64,000 nucleotides of DNA from Glaciecola sp. HTCC2999 (GTDB lineage Bacteria > Pseudomonadota > Gammaproteobacteria > Enterobacterales > Alteromonadaceae): positions 496,310 through 560,309 of the forward strand of contig NZ_DS989810.1 of assembly GCF_000155775.1 (NCBI RefSeq), in the 5' to 3' direction. The notes under the pieces were generated by a model. That model worked only from the letters and a program-made list of their open reading frames with translations. It made no database searches and had not been told where the DNA came from. Made by a program: the position numbers and the translations under genes. This document shows positions 15,116-25,981 of this stretch, in pieces (the first letter of the stretch is position 1; each line of letters opens with the position of its first letter).

Positions 15116-17980
15116 TTAATCCTCGGTGATAACAAAACTATATTGTCCAGCGTGATGTAAACTTGGTGTTTTGTTTGGCAATGTTACCAAGGCTTGGGTA
15201 TTTTGCGGAATACTTATATCCCACTTTATTTGATTTCCTACGCGCTGCCATGAACTTTTTATCTCGCCATAGCCTGTGGTGAAGCTAACATCAGCATGAT
15301 CTAAATCACGAGGAAATACAGGTTTTAAGATAAACTCTTGAAAACCGACACTGTTTTCCATCGGGCGAATACCGCCTAATCCTTGATAAAACCAGCCGTC
15401 ATAACCGCCATGAAATGGGTGATTTAAAGAACGAACTGGGCCGCGGCCTTTGCTGGGATCAAATGCGCCTTTACGCTCCCATAAGGTTGTGCCATTAAGT
15501 TCATCAAATAAATAAGAAAAGCCCGGATAACCTTTTGCTTTAAAAATATTAAATGCGGTGTCGGTATAGCCATAATCACTTAATGATAAATACAAATAGC
15601 TTTGGCCAAGGGCACCTACAGAAGAGTGACCTCGCCATTTTTCGACAACATCTTTATTTAATGCATCAGCAACACTTTGGCGTAATTCAACCGGTGTAAT
15701 ACCAAATTGCAATGCCATACTATCGGCTGTTTGACTGCCGTAATGGCCGGTTTCTGGGTTATAAAATGCTTGGTGAAAGCCATGGCTTAAATTTTGATAT
15801 AAGGTTTGATATTGCGCTTGTGCAGCTGTATTACCGAGTACTTCTGAAATTTTACTCATATAGTTTGCCGCTTGCGTAAATAAAGCGGTACTGGTGATCG
15901 CAGGTATTGTCCATTGTGGTACACCACGGCCGCCCACTCGTGGAGTTCCAGGTGAAGGGACAGGATCACACCAATCACCAAAGCCGTTCTTGATTAAAAA
16001 GTCCGACATTTGGCTTTGACCAAAATCCATGTATTTCACTAAACTTTGATATTGGTTTGCTAGCAGTTGTATGTCGCCGTGATGACGATAATGCTCCCAA
16101 GCAATAAATACTTCGGCTACAGCCCAATCAACTTTACCACCACCGGTACGTTTACCCGGTACTACAGTTGGTGCAATGTTTTCAGCTGTTTGAAAATCGC
16201 CTAAATATTTTGGCCAAAAATTGTTCATATTGAAATTGTAATTACCAGTGATCAGCGCAGCATGGGCATCACCAGTCCAGCCGGCTTTTTCGCGGATCGG
16301 GCAATCTAATGGCACACTCATTAAGTTACTTTCATAGCTCCATAATGCAGTGTGATGAATACGATTAACTAAAGCATCTGAACTTTTGAATTGTCCGATA
16401 CGTTTAACATCGCTGCGAACTAATTGTGCACTTAACGCTGATAACGGCGGTTGCTCTGTTAAACCCGTAATTTCGACATACCTAAAGCCATGCCAAGTAA
16501 AACTTGGTGTCCAAGATGCTTGTTGGTTGTTTGAAGCAATATAGCCGTCAACGGCATTTAACTGTGTTGCCCAGCCGCCGCCACTTAACTGGCTAATGTT
16601 ACCTTTTTCATCTTGCCACTCAGCAAACTTTAAAAATACCCCTTGGCCCGGTGCTAGGTTTAATTCGTTTAAATGTAAGGTTGGAATACCGGTAAAATTT
16701 TGGCCAAAATCAAATACCCAAACATTTTCTTTTGGTTGCATAATTTTTACCGGTTTCATCGCTTTTATTGGGCGAATTGGTGGCAACAATTGTGGCACTA
16801 ATTGCTTGGTAGGCCAATTTGCTAATAATTTAGCCGCTTGCCAATCATCAAAGCTTTTCTGGTTATCAGTGTTATGCCCGTTAGTAACGCTATGCCAGTT
16901 AGGAATGTGTTTTGATGCATCATAAAGCTCACCAGAAAATATACCTTCTTTCACGGTTGGTGATGGCGCGCTTAACCAATTTTCATCAGATGCAATAATT
17001 TGCTTACTGCCATCGCTATAACTAATTTCTAGCTGAGCAATAAAGGTTGGTTGGCCAAAAGAATACGACCGTTTTGGTTTGCTTGATTTTTTCGCATCAG
17101 GATTTTCCCAACGACTAAAGGCAATATTCTCATCATACCAACCGCTCCCTAAGTGAACCCCAATGGCATTTTTACCACTTTTTAATAACGCTGAAACTTC
17201 ATCGGTGTTGTATAAAATGCGTTTATCAAAATCAGTTTGCCCAGGGTCCATGATACGGTCTTTCACTTTTTTACCATTGATAAACAGCTCATAATAACCA
17301 CCGGCTGTGCTGTGTAATCTTGCTGAAGTGATTTGTTTATCAATAGCAAACTCATGGCGAAATAAGCTGGCTGTCGGCATCATTTTTAAGGGGGCAATTG
17401 CTGGTGTTTTAAAACCGCCTTCTTCCTTTTCAACCGTGCCCACTAAGCTTATCCATTGATTAACTTCAGGGGTTATTTCCGTAATTGTTGGAGTGGCAAC
17501 TTGAAGCCACTTGGCTTGCCAATCGGTTTTGTTTAGTAAGCCCATTTGCCAATAAGCGGCGGCACTCCATGCACTAGGTTTAGTGTTATCAACTTGCCAA
17601 ACACGTACACGCCAAAAAGCACTATCGTTACTTGTTAAAGGTTTACCTTGGTAAGCAATATTGAGTGATTGTTTACCTTGAACTTTACCGCTATCCCATA
17701 AATCAGGATTGTTTTGGCTTAAAGCTTCTGCGCTACTAGCAACCTGAATTTGATAAAAAGCTTGTTGCTTAGTATTCGCATGCCATGACAGTCGTGCTGT
17801 TTGGTTATGGACATTTAGTGGTTTGTTTTTACCTTCAGTTAATAAGTTCGTTGGTGAATTTATTATGCTATTTGGCTCATTTTTTTGAACACAGCCCATT
17901 AATGAGCTAGTAACTAACAATAGCCCAATAGGGATTGTTTTTAATTTTTTTAAACAGTTTACTGTTTGGAAAGAGAACAT
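15116..17980 (-). CDS. GH78-type alpha-L-rhamnosidase (lipoprotein), first paralogue
   Basis: 954 residues with a lipobox (SSLMGC). N-terminal beta-sandwich and carbohydrate-binding domains (about 45-520) precede an (alpha/alpha)6 catalytic domain. The catalytic loop reads DCPIREKAGWTGDA (about 555-570), where GH78 enzymes usually have DCPQRDERLGWTGDAQ. It retains one glutamate but is one residue shorter. GTTLWERKGAFDP and the NHPFHGGYDGWFYQGLGGI region also match the family. It releases terminal alpha-L-rhamnose. It is 17 bp downstream of the next sulfatase gene, so co-transcribed. The altered loop may mean a different substrate. Confidence 0.85.
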   Translation of the reverse strand: MFSFQTVNCLKKLKTIPIGLLLVTSSLMGCVQKNEPNSIINSPTNLLTEGKNKPLNVHNQTARLSWHANTKQQAFYQIQVASSAEALSQNNPDLWDSGKVQGKQSLNIAYQGKPLTSNDSAFWRVRVWQVDNTKPSAWSAAAYWQMGLLNKTDWQAKWLQVATPTITEITPEVNQWISLVGTVEKEEGGFKTPAIAPLKMMPTASLFRHEFAIDKQITSARLHSTAGGYYELFINGKKVKDRIMDPGQTDFDKRILYNTDEVSALLKSGKNAIGVHLGSGWYDENIAFSRWENPDAKKSSKPKRSYSFGQPTFIAQLEISYSDGSKQIIASDENWLSAPSPTVKEGIFSGELYDASKHIPNWHSVTNGHNTDNQKSFDDWQAAKLLANWPTKQLVPQLLPPIRPIKAMKPVKIMQPKENVWVFDFGQNFTGIPTLHLNELNLAPGQGVFLKFAEWQDEKGNISQLSGGGWATQLNAVDGYIASNNQQASWTPSFTWHGFRYVEITGLTEQPPLSALSAQLVRSDVKRIGQFKSSDALVNRIHHTALWSYESNLMSVPLDCPIREKAGWTGDAHAALITGNYNFNMNNFWPKYLGDFQTAENIAPTVVPGKRTGGGKVDWAVAEVFIAWEHYRHHGDIQLLANQYQSLVKYMDFGQSQMSDFLIKNGFGDWCDPVPSPGTPRVGGRGVPQWTIPAITSTALFTQAANYMSKISEVLGNTAAQAQYQTLYQNLSHGFHQAFYNPETGHYGSQTADSMALQFGITPVELRQSVADALNKDVVEKWRGHSSVGALGQSYLYLSLSDYGYTDTAFNIFKAKGYPGFSYLFDELNGTTLWERKGAFDPSKGRGPVRSLNHPFHGGYDGWFYQGLGGIRPMENSVGFQEFILKPVFPRDLDHADVSFTTGYGEIKSSWQRVGNQIKWDISIPQNTQALVTLPNKTPSLHHAGQYSFVITED

Positions 17981-17997
17981 ATTTAAACCTATAGTTT

Positions 17998-19524
17998 TTA
18001 ATGATTTTTGGAATCAGCATTTACAAAGTCGGTTTTTTTATTACCATCAAAAGCACGTTGTTTAACCGTATTATTACGCTCAGCTTCATATTGATCTATG
18101 TAAGCATCTGTTTTTTGTCTTAGCTGGTTTAAAATATTTTCATGTTGGGCAGAATTCGCTAAGTTGGTTGCTTCATTGGGATCATTTTTTAAATCATAAA
18201 GTTGTTCATGTTTATCTCGGTAGTAACGAACATATTTCCAATCCTCGGTTCTTACCCCAACCGTTGGGGGTATTTTGAAGACTTTAGGCGAAAATAAATG
18301 CTCAAAAAAGAATTCGCTGCGCCATTCGGGTGTTTCACCTGCCATAATTGGTTTGAGAGATTTACCCTGATAACGCATAGATAATTCGATACCTGCTAAA
18401 TCTAAAATAGTAGGTGCAATGTCGATATTTAACGCAATTTCTTCCCGCACTTGTGCTTTGCGATTACGCGGATCAAAAATGATAAGTGGCACACGTAAAT
18501 CTTCATCCCAACCAAACCATTTCCCGGCCAATTGACGGTTGTTTAATGAGTAACCATTATCACCGGTATAAATAATAATGGTGTTTTCAGCCATACCGGC
18601 TTCAACTAACTTGTCGTAAAGCATACCAACACCGCGGTCAACGGCACTGACGGCACGGTAATGACGCTTAACCATTTTTTGATACAAGGCTTCGGTTTTA
18701 TAACGATACTGCCAGCGCTCTCGGCCAAGGGATGTTTTTAAAAAGTCAGGCAATGCTTCAAAATCTGCTGCCGACGATAATGGCGCAGGTGGTATAGTTA
18801 TGTCGTTGTAATACTCGTCAAATTCAGCAGGGTAGTGGTATTGATCTACTTTATCTGGGTCAAGGGCGTGGGGATTCCAAAAACTAACCGATAATGACCA
18901 AGGCTGACCGCTCCCTTTATTTTGCTCGATAAAGTCTTTAGCAAGCTCAACAAAGTGGTAGGTCTGTGGACGCTCAACACCCTTGTGGATGTCGTTTTTT
19001 TTCATTTTTGAACGTTTAAAATAGTCAAAACGCTGCTCGATATTGCCCGAGGTTTCAACACCAAATTTACCAACAAAACCGGTTGTATAACCGTGTTGTT
19101 TTAATACCACTGGGTAGGTAATCGCCATATCTTCTTCAGATACAGGTGGACGGTGAAACGAATAATCGCTAGTGCGTTCGGTTAATCCAGTTAAAATACT
19201 AGCGCGACTGGCGCCACAAATAGGTGTAGTAACAAACGCCTTTTTGAAGAACACGCCTTGATCGGCCAATTTATCTAGTGTTGGCGTTTTTACTATTGGG
19301 TGGTATTTACCAATTAAGTCCCACCTGTGATCATCAGCTAAAATAAATAAAATGTTTGGCCGTTGTTGTTCTTGCTGGTTCGATACTAGATTTTTAGTGT
19401 CTTTATCCGTTAACTGGCAGGCAGATGTTAGTAAGCTGGCGGACAATAATAAACCTAGTTTTATCCTGTAGGATTTATGACTTTTTTTAAACTGAGTCGT
19501 TATTTTTGTAAAAACATTATCCAT
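17998..19524 (-). CDS. S1-family sulfatase B (lipoprotein)
   Basis: 508 residues. A charged leader is followed by a hydrophobic stretch and lipobox (LLTSAC, Cys36). Metal-site Asp residues are in LADDHRWD (62-69). The formylglycine motif is C103-G-A-S-R107. The C-terminal EDWKYVRYYRDKHEQLYDL is the usual S1 C-terminal subdomain. It is distinct from sulfatases A and E (CGASR rather than CAPSR). It lies between the two GH78 genes, 1-2 bp from the upstream one, so it is one operon and probably acts on the same oligosaccharide. Confidence 0.9.
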   Translation of the reverse strand: MDNVFTKITTQFKKSHKSYRIKLGLLLSASLLTSACQLTDKDTKNLVSNQQEQQRPNILFILADDHRWDLIGKYHPIVKTPTLDKLADQGVFFKKAFVTTPICGASRASILTGLTERTSDYSFHRPPVSEEDMAITYPVVLKQHGYTTGFVGKFGVETSGNIEQRFDYFKRSKMKKNDIHKGVERPQTYHFVELAKDFIEQNKGSGQPWSLSVSFWNPHALDPDKVDQYHYPAEFDEYYNDITIPPAPLSSAADFEALPDFLKTSLGRERWQYRYKTEALYQKMVKRHYRAVSAVDRGVGMLYDKLVEAGMAENTIIIYTGDNGYSLNNRQLAGKWFGWDEDLRVPLIIFDPRNRKAQVREEIALNIDIAPTILDLAGIELSMRYQGKSLKPIMAGETPEWRSEFFFEHLFSPKVFKIPPTVGVRTEDWKYVRYYRDKHEQLYDLKNDPNEATNLANSAQHENILNQLRQKTDAYIDQYEAERNNTVKQRAFDGNKKTDFVNADSKNH

Positions 19525-19525
19525 T

Positions 19526-22351
19526 TTAACCCCTTATAATCTTGCCGTGAATCTGATAAACACCCGGCGCTAGTTTAGTCAACGCCAGTTGTTTCAATGC
19601 TTTATTTGTTGATACTTTTTCACCATTTATAGCTAACGAAGTGACTTGTGGTAATACAAAATTTGCTCGGCTATTTTTGGGAATAGTCACCTGCATATCG
19701 AGCTTACCTTGAACAACCTTCCAGCTCACTTTAACTTCACCTTGAAGTGTTTTATAACTGCCCGAGGCATTTGTTAAACGCTGATTAAATTGCGGGGCGA
19801 TATTAATTTCTTTAAAACCCGCACTGGCGGCATTGATGCCTAAAATACCTTCATAAAACCACTGTGCGACTGCACCATAGGCGTAATGATTCAGCGAGTT
19901 CATTTTTTCTTTATTAAAACCATCTTTAAGTGAATAGGAATCCCAACGTTCCCATGTGGTAGTCGCGCCATTGTTAATTGAATAAAACCATGACGGGTAA
20001 CTTTCTTTAAACAAAATGTCATACATAAGATCACTTCTGCCCATATCTTGAAGAACAGGTGCTAATAATGGCGTACCTAAAAAACCGGTGCGCAGATGAT
20101 TATCCGCATTTTGTATTTCAGTAATTAGGTGATTTTGAGCATTGGTAATATCAACGTCGTCAAATAAGTTAAACGCTAACGGCAGTAAATAACTGGCTTG
20201 CGTTGCCGGTGTTTTGACTTTGGTATATTGGTCATAAAACTCAGTTCTAAATGCTTTGCGCACTTGTTGGAATCGCTTTGCATACTGTTTAGCATCAGCT
20301 TCAAGGCCTAACACTGCGGCTGCTTTACTGGCATAATCTAACGATCTTGCCAAATAAGCGGTTGAGATCAAGTGAATTGGCGTATCACCGCGATTCGCTT
20401 TTTTCTTGCGTTGTGGATAAGGTTGCAACCAATCACCAAAGCCGCCCAATGTAGAGACGTTATTCTTAGCTTTCGCTTCGATAAATTTAAGCCACGACTG
20501 AATCATGTTGTAGTTTTCACGTAACACTTGGCTGTCACCTGTTTGCAGGTATAGTTCCCAAGGAATAATCACTGCAGCATCGCCCCAACCTGAGGAGGTA
20601 CCTTTATCGTGACGACCAGGCACAATTGGCACGAAGTTAGGAATACGACCATCGGTAGCTTGATCTTCTCTTAAGGTTTGCAACCAAGCACTCCAAAACC
20701 CATAAACATCTGCCATGTGCATTGACGGTTTAGCAAATACTTGTGCATCACCAGTCCAACCTAAACGTTCATCTCGTTGTGGGCAATCTGTTGGAATATC
20801 TAAGAAATTACCACGTAAACCCCACACCACATTCTCTGCCAATTTATTTAGTTTCGCGTGAGAAGATGTGAAGTTAGCATGAACATCGAAGTTTGAGTGT
20901 TGAACTAGACCTTTAACCCAATTTAGCTGAGGCTGCTGGTTTTGGTCATAACCAGAAAGCTCAACGTAACGATATCCGTGAAAGGTAAACGTTGGGGTAT
21001 AAGAAATAGTGCCTGTTGTCGCGGGTGTATAGTAGTCGGTTGCTTTGGCTGAACGCATATTTTTAGTGTAAAACTTATTGTGTTCGAGCGCTTCAGCGAA
21101 ACGTATAGTTATTTGTTGGTTAGCTAAAACAGGAATATTTAACTCGGGAACACCTACCATGTTTTGTCCCATATCAAATACCACAACGCCTGATTTCGGG
21201 TTGGCAACTTGCACAATTTTTTGCGCGTTTAGCGTTAACTTGGTTTTAGTCGCCGTATGGCGTTTAGGAGATAGCACAACGTTTTGTTCTCGAGCCTCAA
21301 CTAATACTTGCTGCCATTGTTGAGGCGATTTTTTAATTGCAAATTCAGGCGTGTTCCAACCGGGCATTTCGAAGTTAGCATCGTAGGTTTCACCGTCGTA
21401 GTTTCCGGCTGCGCGAATAGGGCCATTGACTGTAGCGTGCCAACTACTATCGGTTACAATTGTTTGTTTTGTACCGTCTTGGTAGCTAATCTCTAATTGT
21501 GCAAGTAGGGCGTGGGGTTTTACATCACGCTTATGAGGGCTAATGATACGTCCGCCGTACCAGCCTTCAGCGGTAGTCGCTGCGAGAGTATTGTCTCCCT
21601 GTTGGAGAAATTCAGTAACATCATAGGTTAAGGTTTCAATGCGTTTGCGATATGGCGTCCAGCCGGGCGTCATTACATCGTCTGAAATCACTTGACCATT
21701 AAGATAGGCTTTAAAAATACCTTTGGCAGTAACATAAAGTCTTGCCTGTTTGACACTTCTAGACGCTGAAAAGTCCTTACGTAAATACTGTGGTCGATAC
21801 AATTTATTGGTAAATTGTTGTTTGTTTCTAGGAACTGTATCTTGATAAGTTTCCCCTGTTTCAGAGTGGCGTATCCATTGGCCTTGCCATTCATCATTGG
21901 TTAATAAGCCTAATTCTATTGAGGCTAACTTGCTCCACGATGACGCTTGATCATTTTCATCCCAGATACGCACCCGCCAATATACTTTTTGACGAGACGC
22001 AAGCGGCTTGCCTTGATACTTTATCCAAGCGTTGTTTGCCGATAATTGTTTTTGACTATCCCATAAATCTGCAGCCTCAATAGTTACGGCAGAGGACGCC
22101 ACCTGTATTTGAAAGGCTTGTTGAAACTGCGATTGAGCAGTTGGCGCAATTTGCCAAGTAAAACGCGGGTTTTTTTCATAATAACCAATAGGATCAACAA
22201 AACCTTCACCTACTTTTAATGCAATGGGGGCAGTAGCATTGACAATTTTATTTGAATTAACCATATCATTAGGTTCGAACGAACAGGCTGTTAACAACAG
22301 CATAAAGCCGATCAAACCTAAACAGCGGACTTTAATCATTGCACTAAACAT
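19526..22351 (-). CDS. GH78-type alpha-L-rhamnosidase (lipoprotein), second paralogue
   Basis: About 941 residues from the ATG at 22351, chosen because GGAG lies six bases upstream; an in-frame ATG further out lacks this. Lipobox LLLTAC. Domain order is as in GH78: an N-terminal sandwich (WRVRIWDENDQASSW), a binding domain (GWYGGRIISP), then the catalytic barrel with the canonical DCPQRDERLGWTGDAQ around residue 525. It also has a TTTWERWDSY loop and NHYAYGAVAQWFYEG. The catalytic glutamate loop is fully canonical, unlike its neighbour. It releases alpha-L-rhamnose from (desulfated) oligosaccharide. Confidence 0.9.
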   Translation of the reverse strand: MFSAMIKVRCLGLIGFMLLLTACSFEPNDMVNSNKIVNATAPIALKVGEGFVDPIGYYEKNPRFTWQIAPTAQSQFQQAFQIQVASSAVTIEAADLWDSQKQLSANNAWIKYQGKPLASRQKVYWRVRIWDENDQASSWSKLASIELGLLTNDEWQGQWIRHSETGETYQDTVPRNKQQFTNKLYRPQYLRKDFSASRSVKQARLYVTAKGIFKAYLNGQVISDDVMTPGWTPYRKRIETLTYDVTEFLQQGDNTLAATTAEGWYGGRIISPHKRDVKPHALLAQLEISYQDGTKQTIVTDSSWHATVNGPIRAAGNYDGETYDANFEMPGWNTPEFAIKKSPQQWQQVLVEAREQNVVLSPKRHTATKTKLTLNAQKIVQVANPKSGVVVFDMGQNMVGVPELNIPVLANQQITIRFAEALEHNKFYTKNMRSAKATDYYTPATTGTISYTPTFTFHGYRYVELSGYDQNQQPQLNWVKGLVQHSNFDVHANFTSSHAKLNKLAENVVWGLRGNFLDIPTDCPQRDERLGWTGDAQVFAKPSMHMADVYGFWSAWLQTLREDQATDGRIPNFVPIVPGRHDKGTSSGWGDAAVIIPWELYLQTGDSQVLRENYNMIQSWLKFIEAKAKNNVSTLGGFGDWLQPYPQRKKKANRGDTPIHLISTAYLARSLDYASKAAAVLGLEADAKQYAKRFQQVRKAFRTEFYDQYTKVKTPATQASYLLPLAFNLFDDVDITNAQNHLITEIQNADNHLRTGFLGTPLLAPVLQDMGRSDLMYDILFKESYPSWFYSINNGATTTWERWDSYSLKDGFNKEKMNSLNHYAYGAVAQWFYEGILGINAASAGFKEINIAPQFNQRLTNASGSYKTLQGEVKVSWKVVQGKLDMQVTIPKNSRANFVLPQVTSLAINGEKVSTNKALKQLALTKLAPGVYQIHGKIIRG

Positions 22352-22432
22352 GTGAAACTCCATATTTTTTAGAATAAACATATTAATTAGCAACTTAATA
22401 GGAAAACCAGTTAAGTTTGGCGGTAGTTGATG

Positions 22433-25400
22433 TTATTTCGTTGCTAAACTGATTGATTTCGTCGAGCTTAACGTAACAGGTCCTAATAAACCTGAATCAA
22501 TCAAAGCATCGTCTTTTTTGACAAATTTATGCGTGGTAAAGGTACGACGATGGCCTTTTTTACCTGAGTTAGGTAAAGGTTCGTTGTTTATGTACCAAGC
22601 TGGCATGTTAGCGACACGTTTACCGTTTTCTTGCCAGAACCCTGAATTATCAGGCAGTGCTTCGTCGGTGATCATGCGGTTTGTCCAAGCGTTTGCTACC
22701 TTCACGGTAAGTTGGTTTTGTCCTGGTTGCAAATAAGACGATACATCTAAAGCAAATGGTGCAATCCACGTGGTGCCTACTTCTTTGCCATTAATAAACA
22801 CTTGCGCGGTGTTACCAACCTTACCTAAATCTAAGGTTACTTGCTGATCAGCGCTCAGTAATTCAGGGTTAATGGTAAAGGTTTGCTCGTATGTTGCGAT
22901 ACCAGAATATGCGTGGATCTCAGGATTGCTTGAATCTTTCCAATTGCTGAGCTGGTCAAAGGTAAAGCTTTGATCTAAACCATAGTCTTTTTCAAATGAT
23001 ACTTGCCAACTACCGGTTAACGTTTGCTTGCCGGCAACATCTGCTATTGAAACATCAGTAGTTCCTTCACCAAGGTCAACAGCAAGGCGCTGATTGCTTT
23101 GTGATACAAGCTGAATATTAAATTGTTGGTCATACACGGCTTCAATATCATGCTGGCGAATAACATTAGGCGTTAGTTTTGGCTTGCCGGTAGCGTCTTC
23201 ATTAAATACTACAAAAGTAGACTCTTCGGGTGCTAAACGGAACACAACATTGGTGATGTCATTGTCGATATCAAATGCTGCAACACGTTTGGTTTTTCCG
23301 GTATTAGCATCCCATAGTTCAGGCACTTTGCCGGTAACTTCAAAGCTTGCATCAAACAATTGCTCTTTATCACTGTCGTTATAAACAAAGTAAATATCTT
23401 GGTTGGCTGTTTTTCTGTGCGCGTAGAATAAGTTTTTGACGCCTTTAATGCGTAAGTCGTAGTTAAGGTTATGCTGTTGGTATATTTTCTGCCAATCGCT
23501 TAGTGATTTAATGGCCAAATGTGTGGTTTTTTGCGACCAAATAAAGTCGACCATTTGTTCAAATTCGGCTTGTTGCGCAGCACTAATATCACGGCCAGCA
23601 AGTTGTTTAATTGGTGAGCCTATGATCACGCCACCTTGTTTAGCAAATTGATGAATTTTCTTAACTGACTCGAAAGATAGCGTTTTGTGATTTTTTAACG
23701 CTAATATTTTATATTTCACGCCATGATTAAGATGGTAACGACCGTCTTGGTAAAATAGCTCATTGAGCTTTTCAGTATTTAAACAATCATAATTGATATA
23801 GGTTGGTACATGTTTGGTTTCAACTTTACGTCTTTCTGGGCAACCTGTTGGCGCAGCTTCGCCTAGGTACCATAGTACGTCAACCACCGGTTGGCCTTGG
23901 CGTAGCAGGTATTGACCGCGCGCTATATAGTTAAACCACGCTTTACCTGCGGTTGCAAACCAAGGTTGGGTGCCGTCTATATGTGCGCCCCAACGCTCCA
24001 TCGTCATACCCGGTACAACATGGGTATTTGATTGATGCACAAAGCGGTGAAATACAAATTGATTGACGCCTAATGCCCACGTTTTGTCGCCATCAAACTT
24101 GGCGTTAGCGGGGTTAAATTTCCAGTTATATTCTGGCAATGCTGTAAAAGCTTCTGCTGCGATAATATTACGATTATAAATATGACCAACAGAGATGGCA
24201 GAAGACAACATATAAATATTACGTTTTAGCCAAAACTCTCCCATCGTCATATCAACTTTACTGCCAGCGTCTAACTCATTAAAAGGCCCATGGCCATATG
24301 GCTCTGTGTAAGTTTTTAAGCCATCTTGGTGTGCTAACTCAGTAAAGTATTGGTAATAATTTTCGGTAATTAATTTATTACTTAAGCCGCGAATATCCCA
24401 AGTAACCGCTTTTGATGTTTCAACTGAATCAACAAACTTACCGGTGAATAATGGTAGAAAAGGAATAAGATCATAGCCGTGCAGCTCTTTAAATTGCTTA
24501 TCGTAACCTTGGGTCCAGTTTTGTCCGCCAACTTCGTAACTATCAATTTCAACATATTGCAACGCGCCTGGCGCAACTTGCTTGGCTTTATTAATCACAT
24601 TGGTGACATAAGCATCGTAGTGATTTTTAAAGGCAGCGCGGCTGAATTTATCAACTTCTAAGCCTCTGCCTTCATCTGTTGGCGGAATATTAGTGGTGCC
24701 TTTGGCGGTGTAACCAAAACGCATAATGGTCCAGTCACCTGTTGGTAACACGGCATTAAGCTCGCCATCAGCAGAGAGCTTATCGGTTACGTTAATAATT
24801 TTACTGGCATCAATAATGTGCGCTTGATCTGGCGTACCAATATCAGGAAATTTGTGATAATTAGTATGGGTGGCTAACGTTCTACCTAAGTAGTTCCCCA
24901 TTCTTGGAGTTGAAGTTAAACTTGCTTCAAATACGTTTAAAGTTTTATCGGCAACAATTCTAAAATATTTTGCGGTAACGCCTTCGAATGCTGCGTCAAG
25001 AGCCCAACGTACTCGACCCGGGCGATTAACTTTCATATCGACATGTTTTTTAAAATTTTTGCCGTCATTAGAATACTGTAACTGGTATTTTATATGCTTG
25101 CCCCAATTGATATCGACACTAACAAAACGAATGGTAACGGGCTTGTCATATGCAAACTGTAACCATACGGGTTGTTCATTTTTCGATTTTATCGAGGAGA
25201 CGGTATCAACTTCAATATTATTAACCACACTAACATCAAAATCAGGATCTGAAGCGGTAATGGTAGGTGTTAACTGAGCGTCAATAATATCGGTAGGTAG
25301 CGATGGATAAGCAATAACCGCAATGTCGTGATAATAATCTAACATGGTCATCGGCTGAGCTAATTTAACGTTTATATTGCCCTTGTTGCTGGCATTGCTA

Positions 25401-25981
25401 TTTACAATTTTTTCACTCCAAGTCACTTGTTTCATTCCGTGCTCAGGTTTGTTCCACGGGCCACCACTTGATGACCAACCATCGGCGTTATGAATACCAA
25501 AAGTCATGCCCAAGCGTTTCGCTTCAGCCGCCATATGGCCGATTAATTCAATATGCTTTTCACTGTTAAAAAGCACATCACCTTTAGGCATACCAAGGCC
25601 AATGCTAAAATATAATACGCCGCCAATACCTGCTTGTGCCATGGTTTCGAAATCTTTGGTGATACCTTCGGCAGACATATTACTATTCATGGCGTGATAC
25701 CATGTCAGTGGCTTAGTTTCTTTCGGTGGATTTTGGAAGTTTTCAAGCAAGCTCGGGTAGCTTGGATATCTTTGCTGGTGGCTATTATCTTGAACTTGGC
25801 TTTGGCTGCTTATTGTTTCGGTGTTGCTGTCATCGCTGGAGCCTTTAGATACAGTCGAAGCATTGTTTTGGTCGATACATCCCATCAAGGTAGTTGCGAC
25901 AAGTATTGAGGCCGATAATATGATTCTACGGGATAATGAATTCATAACCATATTTATATTTAGGCTTGTTCTAATGTTCAT
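22433..25981 (-). CDS. GH106-type alpha-L-rhamnosidase (lipoprotein)
   Basis: About 1182 residues from the ATG at 25981, which has GGAG nine bases upstream; the TTG at 25996 overlaps that site. Lipobox LMGC. The N-terminal part reads NPPKETKPLTWYHAMNSNMS, then EGITKDFETMAQAGIGGV, and GIHNADGWSSSGGPWNKPE, the signature of GH106 rhamnosidases. A C-terminal jelly-roll of the GH2 sugar-binding type follows (QVFINGKEVGTTWIAPFALD). GH106 enzymes cleave alpha-L-rhamnosidic bonds in pectin RG-II and are also found in ulvan loci. It is upstream of the second GH78 gene with an 81-bp gap. Confidence 0.85.
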   Translation of the reverse strand: MNIRTSLNINMVMNSLSRRIILSASILVATTLMGCIDQNNASTVSKGSSDDSNTETISSQSQVQDNSHQQRYPSYPSLLENFQNPPKETKPLTWYHAMNSNMSAEGITKDFETMAQAGIGGVLYFSIGLGMPKGDVLFNSEKHIELIGHMAAEAKRLGMTFGIHNADGWSSSGGPWNKPEHGMKQVTWSEKIVNSNASNKGNINVKLAQPMTMLDYYHDIAVIAYPSLPTDIIDAQLTPTITASDPDFDVSVVNNIEVDTVSSIKSKNEQPVWLQFAYDKPVTIRFVSVDINWGKHIKYQLQYSNDGKNFKKHVDMKVNRPGRVRWALDAAFEGVTAKYFRIVADKTLNVFEASLTSTPRMGNYLGRTLATHTNYHKFPDIGTPDQAHIIDASKIINVTDKLSADGELNAVLPTGDWTIMRFGYTAKGTTNIPPTDEGRGLEVDKFSRAAFKNHYDAYVTNVINKAKQVAPGALQYVEIDSYEVGGQNWTQGYDKQFKELHGYDLIPFLPLFTGKFVDSVETSKAVTWDIRGLSNKLITENYYQYFTELAHQDGLKTYTEPYGHGPFNELDAGSKVDMTMGEFWLKRNIYMLSSAISVGHIYNRNIIAAEAFTALPEYNWKFNPANAKFDGDKTWALGVNQFVFHRFVHQSNTHVVPGMTMERWGAHIDGTQPWFATAGKAWFNYIARGQYLLRQGQPVVDVLWYLGEAAPTGCPERRKVETKHVPTYINYDCLNTEKLNELFYQDGRYHLNHGVKYKILALKNHKTLSFESVKKIHQFAKQGGVIIGSPIKQLAGRDISAAQQAEFEQMVDFIWSQKTTHLAIKSLSDWQKIYQQHNLNYDLRIKGVKNLFYAHRKTANQDIYFVYNDSDKEQLFDASFEVTGKVPELWDANTGKTKRVAAFDIDNDITNVVFRLAPEESTFVVFNEDATGKPKLTPNVIRQHDIEAVYDQQFNIQLVSQSNQRLAVDLGEGTTDVSIADVAGKQTLTGSWQVSFEKDYGLDQSFTFDQLSNWKDSSNPEIHAYSGIATYEQTFTINPELLSADQQVTLDLGKVGNTAQVFINGKEVGTTWIAPFALDVSSYLQPGQNQLTVKVANAWTNRMITDEALPDNSGFWQENGKRVANMPAWYINNEPLPNSGKKGHRRTFTTHKFVKKDDALIDSGLLGPVTLSSTKSISLATK

